Source: Pseudomonadota bacterium | GTDB lineage: Bacteria > Pseudomonadota > Gammaproteobacteria > Burkholderiales > Burkholderiaceae_C | Direction: 5' to 3' | Length of the DNA stretch: 48,187 nt | Assembly: GCA_963204815.1 (NCBI GenBank) | Contig: CAUJHQ010000092.1 | Span: 1-48,187 of the forward strand | Shown here: positions 17,769 to 26,232 of the stretch, in pieces | How positions within the stretch are numbered: position 1 is the first letter of the stretch | Layout of the letters: each line of letters opens with the position of its first letter | Notes under the pieces: generated by a model | Database searches by the model: none | Told to the model about the DNA's origin: nothing | What the model saw: only the letters and a program-made list of their open reading frames with translations | Made by a program: the position numbers and the translations under genes

Positions 17769-18998
17769 ATGCCCGTCAACCTCACCGCTCCCGAACCGAA
17801 GACCCTGAAGCCGGTGGCCGGCGTGCGCATCGGCACCGCGATGGCCGGCGTGCGCAAGGCGAACCGGCGCGACCTCGTCGTCTTCGCGCTCGACGCCGGC
17901 AGCGCCGTCGCCGGCGTCTTCACGAAGAACCGCTTCTGCGCCGCGCCGGTGCAGGTGTGCCGCGAGCACCTGGCGGGCGGCGCCGGTGCGCGCGCCATCG
18001 TCGTCAACACCGGCAATGCGAACGCCGGCACCGGCGCCGACGGGCTGGCGCGCGCACGCCGCACCTGCGCGGCGCTGGCCGGCTTGATGGGCGTCGCGGC
18101 GGACCAGGTGCTGCCGTTCTCCACCGGCGTCATCATGGAAACGCTGCCGGTCGAGCGCATCGAGGCCGGCCTGCCGGCCGCGCTGGCGGCCTTGACCGAA
18201 GACGCCTGGGCGCTGGCCGCCGAGGGCATCATGACGACCGACACGCTGCCGAAGGCGGCTTCGCGCCAGGTCATGATCGGCGGCCGCCTCGTCACCGTGA
18301 CGGGCATCGCCAAGGGCGCCGGCATGATCCGGCCCAACATGGCGACGATGCTGGGCTTCGTCGCCACCGACGCCGTCGTCGCGCCGGCGCTGTTGCAGCC
18401 GCTGGTGAAGGAAGCGGCCGACCAGAGCTTCAACCGCATCACGATCGACGGCGACACCTCGACCAACGACTCCTTCGTGCTGGTGGCGACGCAACGCGCC
18501 GGCCACGCGGAAATCACCTCGCTCGACGCGGCCGACGGGCTGGCGCTGCGCGCCGCGGTGATCGCGGTGTCGGAGCAGCTCGCGCAGGCCATCGTGCGCG
18601 ACGGCGAGGGCGCCACCAAGTTCATCACCGTCAAGGTGCAGGGCGGCCGCACCGAGGACGAATGCCGCCTCGCGGCCTACGCGATCGCGCACTCGCCGCT
18701 CGTGAAGACGGCGTTCTTCGCCAGCGACCCCAACCTCGGCCGCATCCTCGCGGCGGTGGGCTACGCCGGCATCGACGACCTCGACCAGGGGCTCATCGAC
18801 CTCTTCCTCGACGACGTGCACGTGGTGCAGCGCGGTGGCCGCCGCCCCGAGTACACCGAAGCCGAAGGCCAGCGCGTGATGAAGGGCAGCGAGATCACGA
18901 TCCGCGTCGACCTGCACCGCGGCCCCGCGCAGGCGCTGGTCTGGACCTGCGACCTGTCGCACGACTACGTCAGCATCAACGCCGACTACCGCTCGTAG
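17769..18998 (+). CDS. argJ: Bifunctional ornithine acetyltransferase / N-acetylglutamate synthase ArgJ
   Basis: This 409-residue enzyme recycles the acetyl group between N-acetylornithine and glutamate in arginine biosynthesis, and in bifunctional forms makes N-acetylglutamate from acetyl-CoA. It is an autocleaving Ntn-type protein. The cleavage site is in [11 protein letters not shown], with nucleophile T193 becoming the N-terminus of the beta chain. Other family motifs are [12 protein letters not shown] (near 78-90), [11 protein letters not shown] and DGDTSTNDS. The C-terminal half carries FASDPNLGR and [13 protein letters not shown], so the protein is full length. The start at 17769 is chosen over an in-frame ATG 33 bases upstream that overlaps the -10 box. 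Confidence 0.98.
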   Translation: MPVNLTAPEPKTLKPVAGVRIGTAMAGVRKANRRDLVVFALDAGSAVAGVFTKNRFCAAPVQVCREHLAGGAGARAIVVNTGNANAGTGADGLARARRTCAALAGLMGVAADQVLPFSTGVIMETLPVERIEAGLPAALAALTEDAWALAAEGIMTTDTLPKAASRQVMIGGRLVTVTGIAKGAGMIRPNMATMLGFVATDAVVAPALLQPLVKEAADQSFNRITIDGDTSTNDSFVLVATQRAGHAEITSLDAADGLALRAAVIAVSEQLAQAIVRDGEGATKFITVKVQGGRTEDECRLAAYAIAHSPLVKTAFFASDPNLGRILAAVGYAGIDDLDQGLIDLFLDDVHVVQRGGRRPEYTEAEGQRVMKGSEITIRVDLHRGPAQALVWTCDLSHDYVSINADYRS

Positions 18999-19005
18999 CG
19001 CGCGC

Positions 19006-20313
19006 GTGGGCCGGCTCGCGCGCCTGCTGAACCTGCCCGAGGGCGACCTCTGGCGTGACCCGAGCTACCTGCGCCTGTGGAGTTCGATCCTCACCGCGAG
19101 CTTCGGCAACCAGGTGATGATCCTCGCGCTGCCGCTGACCGCGGCGGTGCTGCTGCAGGCCAGCCCGACGCAGATGGGGCTGCTGACCGCGATCGAGCTG
19201 CTGCCCTTCCTGCTGCTCTCGCTGCCCGCCGGCGTGTGGCTGGACCGCGTGCGCAAGCTGCCGGTGTACGCGGGTGGCGAACTGCTCGTCGCTGCCGCCG
19301 CGATCACGGTGCCGGCGGCGTGGTGGATGGGCTGGCTGACGATGCCCTGGCTCTATGTCGTGGGCTTCGTCGTCGGCACCGTGCACACGGTGTCGGGCAC
19401 GGCGGCGCAGATCGTGCTGACGCAGGTGGTGGCGCGCGAGCGGCTGGTCGAGGCGCACGCGAAGAACGCGCTCGCGTCTTCCGGCGCCGAAGTCATGGGC
19501 CCGGGCCTCGCGGGGCTGCTGATCAAGCTCTTCGGTGCGCCGCTGGCGATGCTGGTGAATGCGGCGCTGCTGATCGGCTCGGCGGCGATCCTGAAGGGCA
19601 TCCGCGTCTACGAGCGGCGCGACGCGCGCAACGCCACCCACTTCGGCCGCGACCTGATGGTCGGCCTGCGCTTCGTGCTCGGCAACCGCCTGCTCGTCAC
19701 GCTGGCGGTGCTGATGGGCGGGTGGCAGATGGCGCACTACGCGGCGGTGACGGTGCAGATCCTGTTCGCGACGCGCACGCTCGGCCTGTCCGAGCAGGCG
19801 GTCGGGCTGTGCTACATGGGCGTGGGCGCCGGCACCATCGCCGGCAGCGTGCTCGGGCGGCGCGTCAGCCACCGCATCGGGCCCGGTCCCTGCCTGGTGG
19901 CGGGCTTCGCCATCGTCGGCCTCGGCTGGGCGCTCGTCGCGGTGGCGCCGGCGGGGCCGTGGGGCGTGGCGGCGTTCGCGCTGATGATGATGCTGTTCGC
20001 CGGCGGTGCCGTCTTCATCTTCATCAACTTCCTCGCGTTGCGGCAGGCCGTGACGCCGGAGCCGCTGCTCGGCCGCATGACGGCGACGATGCGCTGGCTC
20101 ACGCTGCTGGCCGCCGGCCCCGGCGCGCTGCTCGGCGGCTGGCTCGGCGAGCACCTGGGCCTGCGCTGGACGCTCGCTTTCGCGGCCGGCGTGTCGCTGC
20201 TGCTGGTGGTGGTGGCGTGGCGGCTGCCGCGCATCCGCGAACTGAAGACGCTGCCCGAACCCGAACGCCCGACCGACTGGCTCGGCCTCGAGGCCGACGT
20301 GCGGCCGAGTTGA
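19006..20313 (+). CDS. MFS transporter (EntS-like), copy 1
   Basis: This 435-residue inner-membrane protein has about 12 helices and belongs to the MFS_3/EntS-like exporter group. The conserved loop after TM2 is GVWLDRVRKLPVY. Other hallmarks are AAQIVLTQVVARERLVEAHAKN between TM4 and TM5 and FINFLALRQAVTPEPLLGRM between TM10 and TM11. Relatives export siderophores or drugs; the substrate here is unknown. It starts with GTG 7 bases after argJ, so it is probably read with argJ. It is roughly two-thirds identical by eye along its full length to the MFS gene at 20711, which indicates a tandem duplication. Confidence 0.9.
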   Translation: MGRLARLLNLPEGDLWRDPSYLRLWSSILTASFGNQVMILALPLTAAVLLQASPTQMGLLTAIELLPFLLLSLPAGVWLDRVRKLPVYAGGELLVAAAAITVPAAWWMGWLTMPWLYVVGFVVGTVHTVSGTAAQIVLTQVVARERLVEAHAKNALASSGAEVMGPGLAGLLIKLFGAPLAMLVNAALLIGSAAILKGIRVYERRDARNATHFGRDLMVGLRFVLGNRLLVTLAVLMGGWQMAHYAAVTVQILFATRTLGLSEQAVGLCYMGVGAGTIAGSVLGRRVSHRIGPGPCLVAGFAIVGLGWALVAVAPAGPWGVAAFALMMMLFAGGAVFIFINFLALRQAVTPEPLLGRMTATMRWLTLLAAGPGALLGGWLGEHLGLRWTLAFAAGVSLLLVVVAWRLPRIRELKTLPEPERPTDWLGLEADVRPS

Positions 20314-20364
20314 AGCGCCGCCCGCATCCCTAGCGCTGCGCTTGTCGGCGCCGGGGCGCGCTGC

Positions 20365-20370
20365 TAGAGT
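20365..20370 (+). promoter_or_regulatory. Candidate -10 element before the 60-residue ORF
   Basis: TAGAGT lies 30 bases before the ATG at 20401, the same distance seen for argJ, galE and rfbB boxes in this window. No -35 hexamer is evident. Confidence 0.3.
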
Positions 20371-20400
20371 GCGCCCCACTCACCTTCCGACGAGACTTCG

Positions 20401-20583
20401 ATGAACCGCACCCCACCCCGCCAACGCGCCCGCAAGGGCACGCGGGTCGCGCGCGTGGCGGCGGTCATCGGGCTCGCCGCGGCCGCCGGCTTCATCGCCT
20501 TCGGCGGCGCGCAGGACATGCCGGCGCCGGCCACGCAAAGCGCGTGCTCCGGTTGGTCGCTGTCCTTCATCACCGTCCTCTAG
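20401..20583 (+). CDS. Possible small membrane or exported peptide between two MFS genes
   Basis: This 60-codon frame is not a family I recognise. The first 19 residues are strongly basic (RQRARKGTRVARV region), followed by one hydrophobic stretch (about 20-37, VAAVIGLAAAAGFIAF). The remaining roughly 23 residues have one Cys and end WSLSFITVL. This is a signal-anchor or signal-peptide layout. Upstream is a TAGAGT box at the spacing seen for other genes here, but the Shine-Dalgarno is weak (GACGAG). It could be chance in GC-rich DNA; its promoter placement and position exactly between paralogous exporters are the reasons for listing it. Confidence 0.4.
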   Translation: MNRTPPRQRARKGTRVARVAAVIGLAAAAGFIAFGGAQDMPAPATQSACSGWSLSFITVL

Positions 20584-20710
20584 CACCCCTCTCGGCTGCG
20601 GCCCACCGGCTCCGCTGAGACATCGGCGGAATTGCCGGCTCGTCGCCGCGGCATTCGCGCCGGCTTCCTGGCCCCACCCGGGCCGAGCGCGACGAAGGGA
20701 GAACAAGACC

Positions 20711-22042
20711 ATGAGACCCAGCCTCCTCCAGCGCCTGCGTGGCCGCCTGCGCGCCGCGCTGGCGCTGCCCGCCGGCGACCTGTTGCGCGACGCCGCGTAC
20801 CGGCGCCTCTTCGCGTCGATCCTGATCAGCTCCTTCGGCGGCCAGGTGACGATGCTCGCGCTGCCGCTCACCGGCGCCGTGCTGCTGAATGCCACGCCGA
20901 CCGAGATGGGCTGGCTGACCGCCCTGGAGATCCTGCCCTTCGTGCTGCTGTCGCTGCCCAGCGGCGTCTGGCTGGACCGGGTGCGCAAGCTGCCGGTCTA
21001 CGTGGCCGGCGAGCTCTTCATCGGCGTGGCAGTCGCCACCGTGCCGCTGGCGTGGTGGCTCGGCTGGCTGTCGATGGGCTGGCTGTACGCGGTGGCGTTC
21101 GCGATCGGCGTCGTCTACACGACGGCGGGCAGCGCCGCGCAGATCGTGCTGACGCAGGTGGTGCCGCGCGAGCGGCTCGTCGAGGCGCACGCGAAGAACG
21201 CGCTCGCCAGTTCGGGCGCCGAGGTCGCCGGCCCGGCCTTCGCCGGTCTGCTGATCAAGCTGTTCGGCGCGCCGCTCGCGCTGCTGGTCGATGCCGTGCT
21301 GGTGGCGATGTCGGCGGCCATCCTGCGCGGCATCCGCATTGCCGAGCAGGTGACGGTGCGGCACGACGCCCACTTCGGCCGCGACCTGGCCGCCGGCCTG
21401 CGCTTCGTGTTCGAGCACCGCCTGCTGGTGGCGCTGGCGGTGGCGGTCGGCGCCTGGCAGATGTGCCACAACGCCGCGCTCGTGGTGCAGATCCTGTTCG
21501 CGACGCGCGTGCTCGGCCTGGGCGAGCAGGCGATCGGCCTGTGCTACGTCGGCATGGGGCTGGGCACGGTGCTGGCCAGCGTGCTGGGCCACCGGCTCAG
21601 CGAACGCATCGGCCCCGGGCCCTGCCTGGTGCTCGGCTTCGCGCTCTGCGGGCTGGGTTGGGCGCTGCTCGCCGCTGCCCCCGCCGGCCCCTGGGGCGTG
21701 GCCGCGTTCGCGGTGATGCTGCTGCTGTTCTCGACCGGTGCGGTGTTCGTGTTCATCAACTTCCTCGCGCTGCGCCAGGCGGTGACGCCGACGCCGCTGC
21801 TGGGCCGCATGACGAGCACGATGCGCTGGCTGATCCTGCTGCCGGCGGGCCCGGGCGCGCTGCTCGGTGGCTGGCTCGGCGAGCACCACGGCCTGCGCTC
21901 GGCGCTCGCGTTCGCCGCCGGCGGCGCCGCGCTGCTCGTGCTGTTCGCGTGGCGACACCCGGTGATCCGCGGCGTGCGTGCGTTGCCGTCGCCTGCGCCG
22001 ACAATCGCGCCCACGATGGTGCCGACCCGGGAGGGTGCTTGA
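20711..22042 (+). CDS. MFS transporter (EntS-like), copy 2
   Basis: This 443-residue, roughly 12-helix inner-membrane protein is the paralogue of the gene at 19006. Shared landmarks include GVWLDRVRKLPVY, AAQIVLTQVVPRERLVEAHAKN, LLIKLFGAPLA, RIGPGPCLV and FINFLALRQAVTP. The N-terminal extension RPSLLQRLRGRLRAALALPAGDLLRD is slightly longer than in copy 1. A good AGGGAGA precedes the ATG. The next gene, a GNAT, begins one base after the stop, so the pair is translationally linked. An exporter role is inferred from the EntS-like family; no substrate is indicated by the genes around it. Confidence 0.9.
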   Translation: MRPSLLQRLRGRLRAALALPAGDLLRDAAYRRLFASILISSFGGQVTMLALPLTGAVLLNATPTEMGWLTALEILPFVLLSLPSGVWLDRVRKLPVYVAGELFIGVAVATVPLAWWLGWLSMGWLYAVAFAIGVVYTTAGSAAQIVLTQVVPRERLVEAHAKNALASSGAEVAGPAFAGLLIKLFGAPLALLVDAVLVAMSAAILRGIRIAEQVTVRHDAHFGRDLAAGLRFVFEHRLLVALAVAVGAWQMCHNAALVVQILFATRVLGLGEQAIGLCYVGMGLGTVLASVLGHRLSERIGPGPCLVLGFALCGLGWALLAAAPAGPWGVAAFAVMLLLFSTGAVFVFINFLALRQAVTPTPLLGRMTSTMRWLILLPAGPGALLGGWLGEHHGLRSALAFAAGGAALLVLFAWRHPVIRGVRALPSPAPTIAPTMVPTREGA

Positions 22043-22043
22043 G

Positions 22044-22640
22044 ATGAAGGTTGAACCGCTGCTGTCCGACGTGCCCGAACGCCTGCTCACCGAGCGGCTG
22101 ATCCTGCGCTGCGCGCGCCCGGGCGACGGGCCGGCGCTGCAGGCCTCGGTCGACGCCTCGCTCGAAGGCCTGCGCCCGTGGATGCCGTGGGCGCAGGCGG
22201 CGCAGAGCCCGGAAGAGTCCGAAGCCATCGTGCGCCGCATGGCCGGGCAGTTCGCGCTGCGACAGGACCTGCCGTTCTCGATGTTCGAGCGCTGCGCCGG
22301 CGATGCCGAGGGGCTGCACGTCGGCGGCACCGGCCTGCACCGCATCGACTGGGGCGTGCCGCGCTTCGAGATCGGCTACTGGGTGCGCACCGGCTTCGAG
22401 GGCCAGGGCCTGGTGACGGAGGCGGTGCGCGCGCTGTCGCGCCTGGCCTTCGACCGCCTGCGCGCGGCGCGCGTGGAGATCCGCATGGACACGAACAACG
22501 CCGCCAGCCGGCGCGTGGCCGAGCGCGCCGGCTTCACGTTCGAGGGCATCCTGCGGCGCGACACGCTGACACCCGACGGCCAACTGCGCGACACCTGCAT
22601 CTACAGCCGCGTGCGCGGCGTGGAAGAGCCGGTGTCGTGA
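22044..22640 (+). CDS. GNAT family N-acetyltransferase (RimJ/RimL-like), linked to MFS copy 2
   Basis: This 198-residue RimJ/RimL-type acetyltransferase has the N-terminal LLTERLILRCARPGD strand, LRPWMPWA in the substrate region, GTGLHRIDWGVPRFEIGYWV, and the acetyl-CoA binding stretch RTGFEGQGLVTEAVRALSRLAF with the Q/R-x-x-G-x-G/A-like pattern. The end NNAASRRVAERAGFTFEGILRRD is typical. It starts one base after the MFS copy 2 stop. Coupling to an exporter could mean acetylation of the exported compound, but this is inference. It converges with ugpQ, separated by 7 bases without any visible terminator. Confidence 0.9.
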   Translation: MKVEPLLSDVPERLLTERLILRCARPGDGPALQASVDASLEGLRPWMPWAQAAQSPEESEAIVRRMAGQFALRQDLPFSMFERCAGDAEGLHVGGTGLHRIDWGVPRFEIGYWVRTGFEGQGLVTEAVRALSRLAFDRLRAARVEIRMDTNNAASRRVAERAGFTFEGILRRDTLTPDGQLRDTCIYSRVRGVEEPVS

Positions 22641-22647
22641 CGCGTGT

Positions 22648-23400
22648 TCAGTCGAACACGCCCGCGGGGGCAGGCGAGAAGCGGTCGACGGCGTCGGTGA
22701 TGAGGCCGTCGATCCCCAGCGCCAGCAGCCGGCGTGCCTCGGGCGGGTCGTTCACGGTGTAGCAGAGCGCGCGCTGGCCGGCGCCGTGCAACTGCGCGAT
22801 CAGCGCCGCGTCCATCAGCGCGTGGTTCGTGACGACGGCCACGCAGCCCAGCGTCTGCGCCATCTCGAACCAGCCGGGCCACAGCGTGTCGACGAGCAGC
22901 GCGCGCGGGATCTCGGGCGCGCTCTCCTTCGCGCCCAGCAGCGCCTCGGGGCGAAACGAGCTGAACAGCGGCAGCGCCGCGCCGTCGCGCCACAGGCGCT
23001 GGCAGGCTTCGCCGACGGCGATGCCGGTGGCGTGCTCGAGCTTCGGCGTCGGCTTGATCTCGATGTTGAGCGCGAAGCCGTTGCGCTGCACGTAGCGCGC
23101 GATCGACGCCAGGCTCGGGATCGGCTCGCCGGCGTAGGCGCGCGAATGCCAGCCGCCGGCGTCGGTGCGCGAAAGCTCGTGCCAGGGGCGCTCGCCGGCA
23201 GTGCCGCGTTCGGGCGTCGTGCGGTCGAGCGTGGCGTCGTGCAGCAGGAAGGGCACGCCGTCGGCGCTGAGCTTCACGTCGCACTCGAAGGCGCGGTAGC
23301 CGTGCGCGGCGCCGACGCGGAACGCGGCCAGCGTGTTCTCCGGCGCCAGCCTGCCGGCGCCGCGGTGGGCGATCCACAGCGGGTAGGGCCAGGGCGCCAT
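22648..23400 (-). CDS. ugpQ: Glycerophosphodiester phosphodiesterase UgpQ
   Basis: This 250-residue cytoplasmic enzyme hydrolyses glycerophosphodiesters to sn-glycerol-3-phosphate and an alcohol. The GDPD catalytic set is visible: IAHRGAG with H12/R13, APENTLAAF, FECDVKLSADG (Glu and Asp metal ligands) and LLHDATLDRTT (catalytic second His). NIEIKP follows, with a late LITDAVDRF. There is no signal peptide, fitting the cytoplasmic UgpQ type rather than periplasmic GlpQ. The ATG at 23400 overlaps the ugpC stop as TGATG; a GTG one codon earlier is the only alternative. It is the last gene of the ugp operon. Confidence 0.95.
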   Translation of the reverse strand: MAPWPYPLWIAHRGAGRLAPENTLAAFRVGAAHGYRAFECDVKLSADGVPFLLHDATLDRTTPERGTAGERPWHELSRTDAGGWHSRAYAGEPIPSLASIARYVQRNGFALNIEIKPTPKLEHATGIAVGEACQRLWRDGAALPLFSSFRPEALLGAKESAPEIPRALLVDTLWPGWFEMAQTLGCVAVVTNHALMDAALIAQLHGAGQRALCYTVNDPPEARRLLALGIDGLITDAVDRFSPAPAGVFD

Positions 23401-24470
23401 CACGCCACCCGTGCGCCGCTGCCGCTGTCGAACCAGTGCAGCTGCCCCGGGGACATGTGCAGCTGCACCGTGTCGCCGGGCTTCGGCGGCACGCGCGTGG
23501 CGTCGATGCGCAGCGTGAACAACAGGTCGCCCAGGCGGCCGTACACCAGGCGCTCGGCGCCCAGCATCTCCAGCATCTCCACCTTCAACGGCCAGCCGCC
23601 GTTCGGCGCCGTGCCCAGCTCGGCGTGCTCGGGGCGCAGGCCAAGCGTCAGCGCGCCGGCGCGCGGCGCCGGCTGCGGCAACGGCAGCGTGAGGCCGCCG
23701 ACCGTGAAGCGCGAGCCGTCGGCCTGGCCGGCCAGCAGGTTCATCGGCGGGCTGCCGATGAAGCCGGCGACGAAGGTGCTGGCCGGCGCGCCGTACACCT
23801 GCTCCGGCGTGCCGATCTGCTCGATGCGGCCGCCGTTCATGACGATCAGGCGCTCGCCCAGCGTCATCGCCTCGACCTGGTCGTGGGTGACGAACAGCGA
23901 GGTGATGCCGAGCTCGCGGTGCAGCTTCTGGATCTCGAGGCGGGTCTGCGCGCGCAGCTTGGCGTCCAGGTTGGACAGCGGTTCGTCGAACAGGAAGACC
24001 TGCGGCTGGCGCACGATGGCGCGGCCCATCGCGACGCGCTGGCGCTGGCCACCCGACAGCTGGCGCGGCTTGCGGTCGAGCAGCGCGCCGAGTTCGAGGA
24101 TCTTCGCCGCCTTCTGCACGCGCACGTCGATCTCGGCCTTCGGCACCTTCGCGATCTTCAGGCCGTAGGCCATGTTGTCGTACACGCTCATGTGCGGGTA
24201 GAGCGCGTAGTTCTGGAACACCATCGCGATGTCGCGTTCGGAAGGCTCGAGCTGGTTCACGACGCGGCCGCCGATGCTGATGTCGCCGCCGGTGATGTCC
24301 TCCAGGCCGGCCACCATGCGCAGCAGCGTGCTCTTGCCGCAGCCGCTGGGGCCGACGATGACGATGAACTCGCCGTCGGCGATCTCGGCGTTGACGCCGT
24401 GGATCACCTTGACGGCCTTCGGCCCGGAGCCGTAGGTCTTCTCGACCGCGGAAAGCGAGATCGCGCCCAT
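23400..24470 (-). CDS. ugpC: sn-glycerol-3-phosphate ABC transporter ATPase UgpC
   Basis: This 356-residue ATPase of the Ugp importer has Walker [13 protein letters not shown] (about 37-48), Q-loop [12 protein letters not shown], signature [14 protein letters not shown], Walker [16 protein letters not shown] and switch His in [15 protein letters not shown]-terminal TOBE/OB regulatory region (about 240-350) includes [11 protein letters not shown], typical of the MalK/UgpC group. The start at 24470 ([14 protein letters not shown]) is preferred, 8 bases after ugpE. It energises uptake of glycerol-3-phosphate and glycerophosphodiesters by UgpB/A/E. Confidence 0.97.
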   Translation of the reverse strand: MGAISLSAVEKTYGSGPKAVKVIHGVNAEIADGEFIVIVGPSGCGKSTLLRMVAGLEDITGGDISIGGRVVNQLEPSERDIAMVFQNYALYPHMSVYDNMAYGLKIAKVPKAEIDVRVQKAAKILELGALLDRKPRQLSGGQRQRVAMGRAIVRQPQVFLFDEPLSNLDAKLRAQTRLEIQKLHRELGITSLFVTHDQVEAMTLGERLIVMNGGRIEQIGTPEQVYGAPASTFVAGFIGSPPMNLLAGQADGSRFTVGGLTLPLPQPAPRAGALTLGLRPEHAELGTAPNGGWPLKVEMLEMLGAERLVYGRLGDLLFTLRIDATRVPPKPGDTVQLHMSPGQLHWFDSGSGARVA

Positions 24471-24478
24471 GCTGTTTC

Positions 24479-25336
24479 TTATTTCTCGGTGTCGACCAGG
24501 CCCTTGACGAACCACTTCTGCATCAGCAGCACGACGAGCGCCGGCGGGATCATCGCCAGCATCGCGGTCGCCATGACGGCGTTCCACTCGGTGGCGGCGT
24601 CGCCGCCGGAGATCATGCGCTTGATGCCCATCACCACCGGGTACATGTCCTCGGTGGTCGTCACCAGCAGCGGCCACAGGTACTGGTTCCAGCCGTAGAT
24701 GAACTGGATGACGAAGATCGCCGCGATCGAGGTCGACGACAGCGGCAGCAGCACGTCCTTGAAGAAGCGCAGCGGGCCGGCGCCGTCGATGCGCGCCGCC
24801 TCCACCAGTTCGTCGGGCACGGTGAGGAAGAACTGGCGGAACAGGAAGGTGGCGGTCGCCGACGCGATCAGCGGCACCGTGAGGCCGGCGTAGCTGTTCA
24901 GCATGCCGAGGTCGGAGATGACCTTGTAGGTGGGCAGGATGCGCACCTCCACCGGCAGCATCAGCGTGATGAAGATGAGCCAGAAGACGAGGTTGCGGCC
25001 GGGGAAGCGGAAGTACACCACCGCGAACGCCGACAGCAGCGAGATCGCGATCTTGCCGATCGCGATGACGAGCGCGCTGACCAGGCTCACCATCATCATC
25101 GGCGCCACCGGGGCGATGGTGCTGCCGTACTGCGTCTGCCCGCCGAACAGCGCGAGCCGGTAGCTTTCGACCATGTTGTCGCCGGGCAGCAGCGACATCG
25201 GCACGTTCTGCACGATCTGCTCGGCCGTTTGCGTGCTGGCGATGAAGGTGATGTAGACCGGGAAGGCGACGATGATGACGCCCAGCACCAGCACGAGGTG
25301 CGACAGCGCGGTCGCGACCGGACGGTTCTCGATCAT
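24479..25336 (-). CDS. ugpE: sn-glycerol-3-phosphate ABC transporter permease UgpE
   Basis: This 285-residue inner-membrane permease has six predicted helices and the MalG-type layout. The EAA loop that contacts UgpC is [20 protein letters not shown]. The N-terminus ([24 protein letters not shown]) contains the first helix; the C-terminus ends [13 protein letters not shown]. Its ATG at 25336 overlaps the ugpA stop (TGATG), giving translational coupling for stoichiometric assembly with UgpA. Length matches E. coli UgpE (about 281 residues). Confidence 0.96.
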   Translation of the reverse strand: MIENRPVATALSHLVLVLGVIIVAFPVYITFIASTQTAEQIVQNVPMSLLPGDNMVESYRLALFGGQTQYGSTIAPVAPMMMVSLVSALVIAIGKIAISLLSAFAVVYFRFPGRNLVFWLIFITLMLPVEVRILPTYKVISDLGMLNSYAGLTVPLIASATATFLFRQFFLTVPDELVEAARIDGAGPLRFFKDVLLPLSSTSIAAIFVIQFIYGWNQYLWPLLVTTTEDMYPVVMGIKRMISGGDAATEWNAVMATAMLAMIPPALVVLLMQKWFVKGLVDTEK

Positions 25337-26223
25337 CAGTAGTTCACCCGCCGCTCGACATAGCGGAACTGCACGACCGTGAGCGCGACGACGATCACCA
25401 TCAGCACGACGGACTGCGCCGCCGAGCCACCGAGGTCCATCGCCTTGAAGCCGTCGAAGTAGACCTTGTAGACCAGGATCGCCGTGTCCTTGCCGGGGCC
25501 GCCGCTGGTGGCGGCGTCGACGATCGCGAAGGTGTCGAAGAAGGCGTAGACGATGTTGATGACGAGCAGGAAGAACGTGGTCGGCGTCAGCAGCGGGAAC
25601 TGCACCGTCCAGAAGCGGCGCCACGGGCCGGCACCGTCGATCGCGGCGGCCTCGACCAGGCTCTTCGGAATCGACTGCAGGCCGGCCAGGAAGAACAGGA
25701 AGTTGTACGACACCTGCTTCCACACGGCGGCCAGCACGATGAGGATCATCGCGTCGGTGCCGTCGAGCAGGTGGTTCCAGTCGAAGCCGGCGGCGCGCAG
25801 CCAGAAGCTGACGATGCCGATCGACGGCGCGAACATGAACAGCCACAGCACGCCGGCCACCACCGGCGCCACCGCGTAGGGCCAGATCAGCATCGTCTTG
25901 TAGACGCCCGAGCCCTTGACCACGCGGTCGGCCATGACGGCGAGCGCCATCGACACCGTGAGGCCGATCGACGCCACCAGCAGCGAGAACACCGCCGTCG
26001 TCTTGAACGACGCGAGGTAGCTCTCGTCAGCGACGAGCGCCTTGAAGTTGTCGAGGCCGACGAACTCGGTGGTGGTGCCGAACGCATCCTGCTGCAGCAC
26101 GCTGTAGTACAGCGCCTGGCCCGCCGGCCAGAAGAAGAACACGAGCACGATGGCGAGCTGCGGGGCGACCAGCGCCCACGGCAGCCACCAGCTCTTGAAG
26201 CGGACCCGCTTTTCGACGGCCAC
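25336..26223 (-). CDS. ugpA: sn-glycerol-3-phosphate ABC transporter permease UgpA
   Basis: This 295-residue inner-membrane permease of the MalF-like type has six helices, a first TM at about 13-35 ([28 protein letters not shown]) and the EAA loop [21 protein letters not shown]. It pairs with UgpE to form the translocation path. The start codon is GTG at 26223, 9 bases after ugpB ends; the protein begins [13 protein letters not shown]. The residue count matches E. coli UgpA (295), which supports this start. Confidence 0.96.
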   Translation of the reverse strand: MAVEKRVRFKSWWLPWALVAPQLAIVLVFFFWPAGQALYYSVLQQDAFGTTTEFVGLDNFKALVADESYLASFKTTAVFSLLVASIGLTVSMALAVMADRVVKGSGVYKTMLIWPYAVAPVVAGVLWLFMFAPSIGIVSFWLRAAGFDWNHLLDGTDAMILIVLAAVWKQVSYNFLFFLAGLQSIPKSLVEAAAIDGAGPWRRFWTVQFPLLTPTTFFLLVINIVYAFFDTFAIVDAATSGGPGKDTAILVYKVYFDGFKAMDLGGSAAQSVVLMVIVVALTVVQFRYVERRVNY

Positions 26224-26232
26224 GTGGAAGCG

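Noticed and set aside
19006-22042. Duplicated MFS genes as a transposon or recent direct repeat
   Set aside because: The copies are clearly diverged at DNA and protein level, and no transposase or terminal repeat flanks them.
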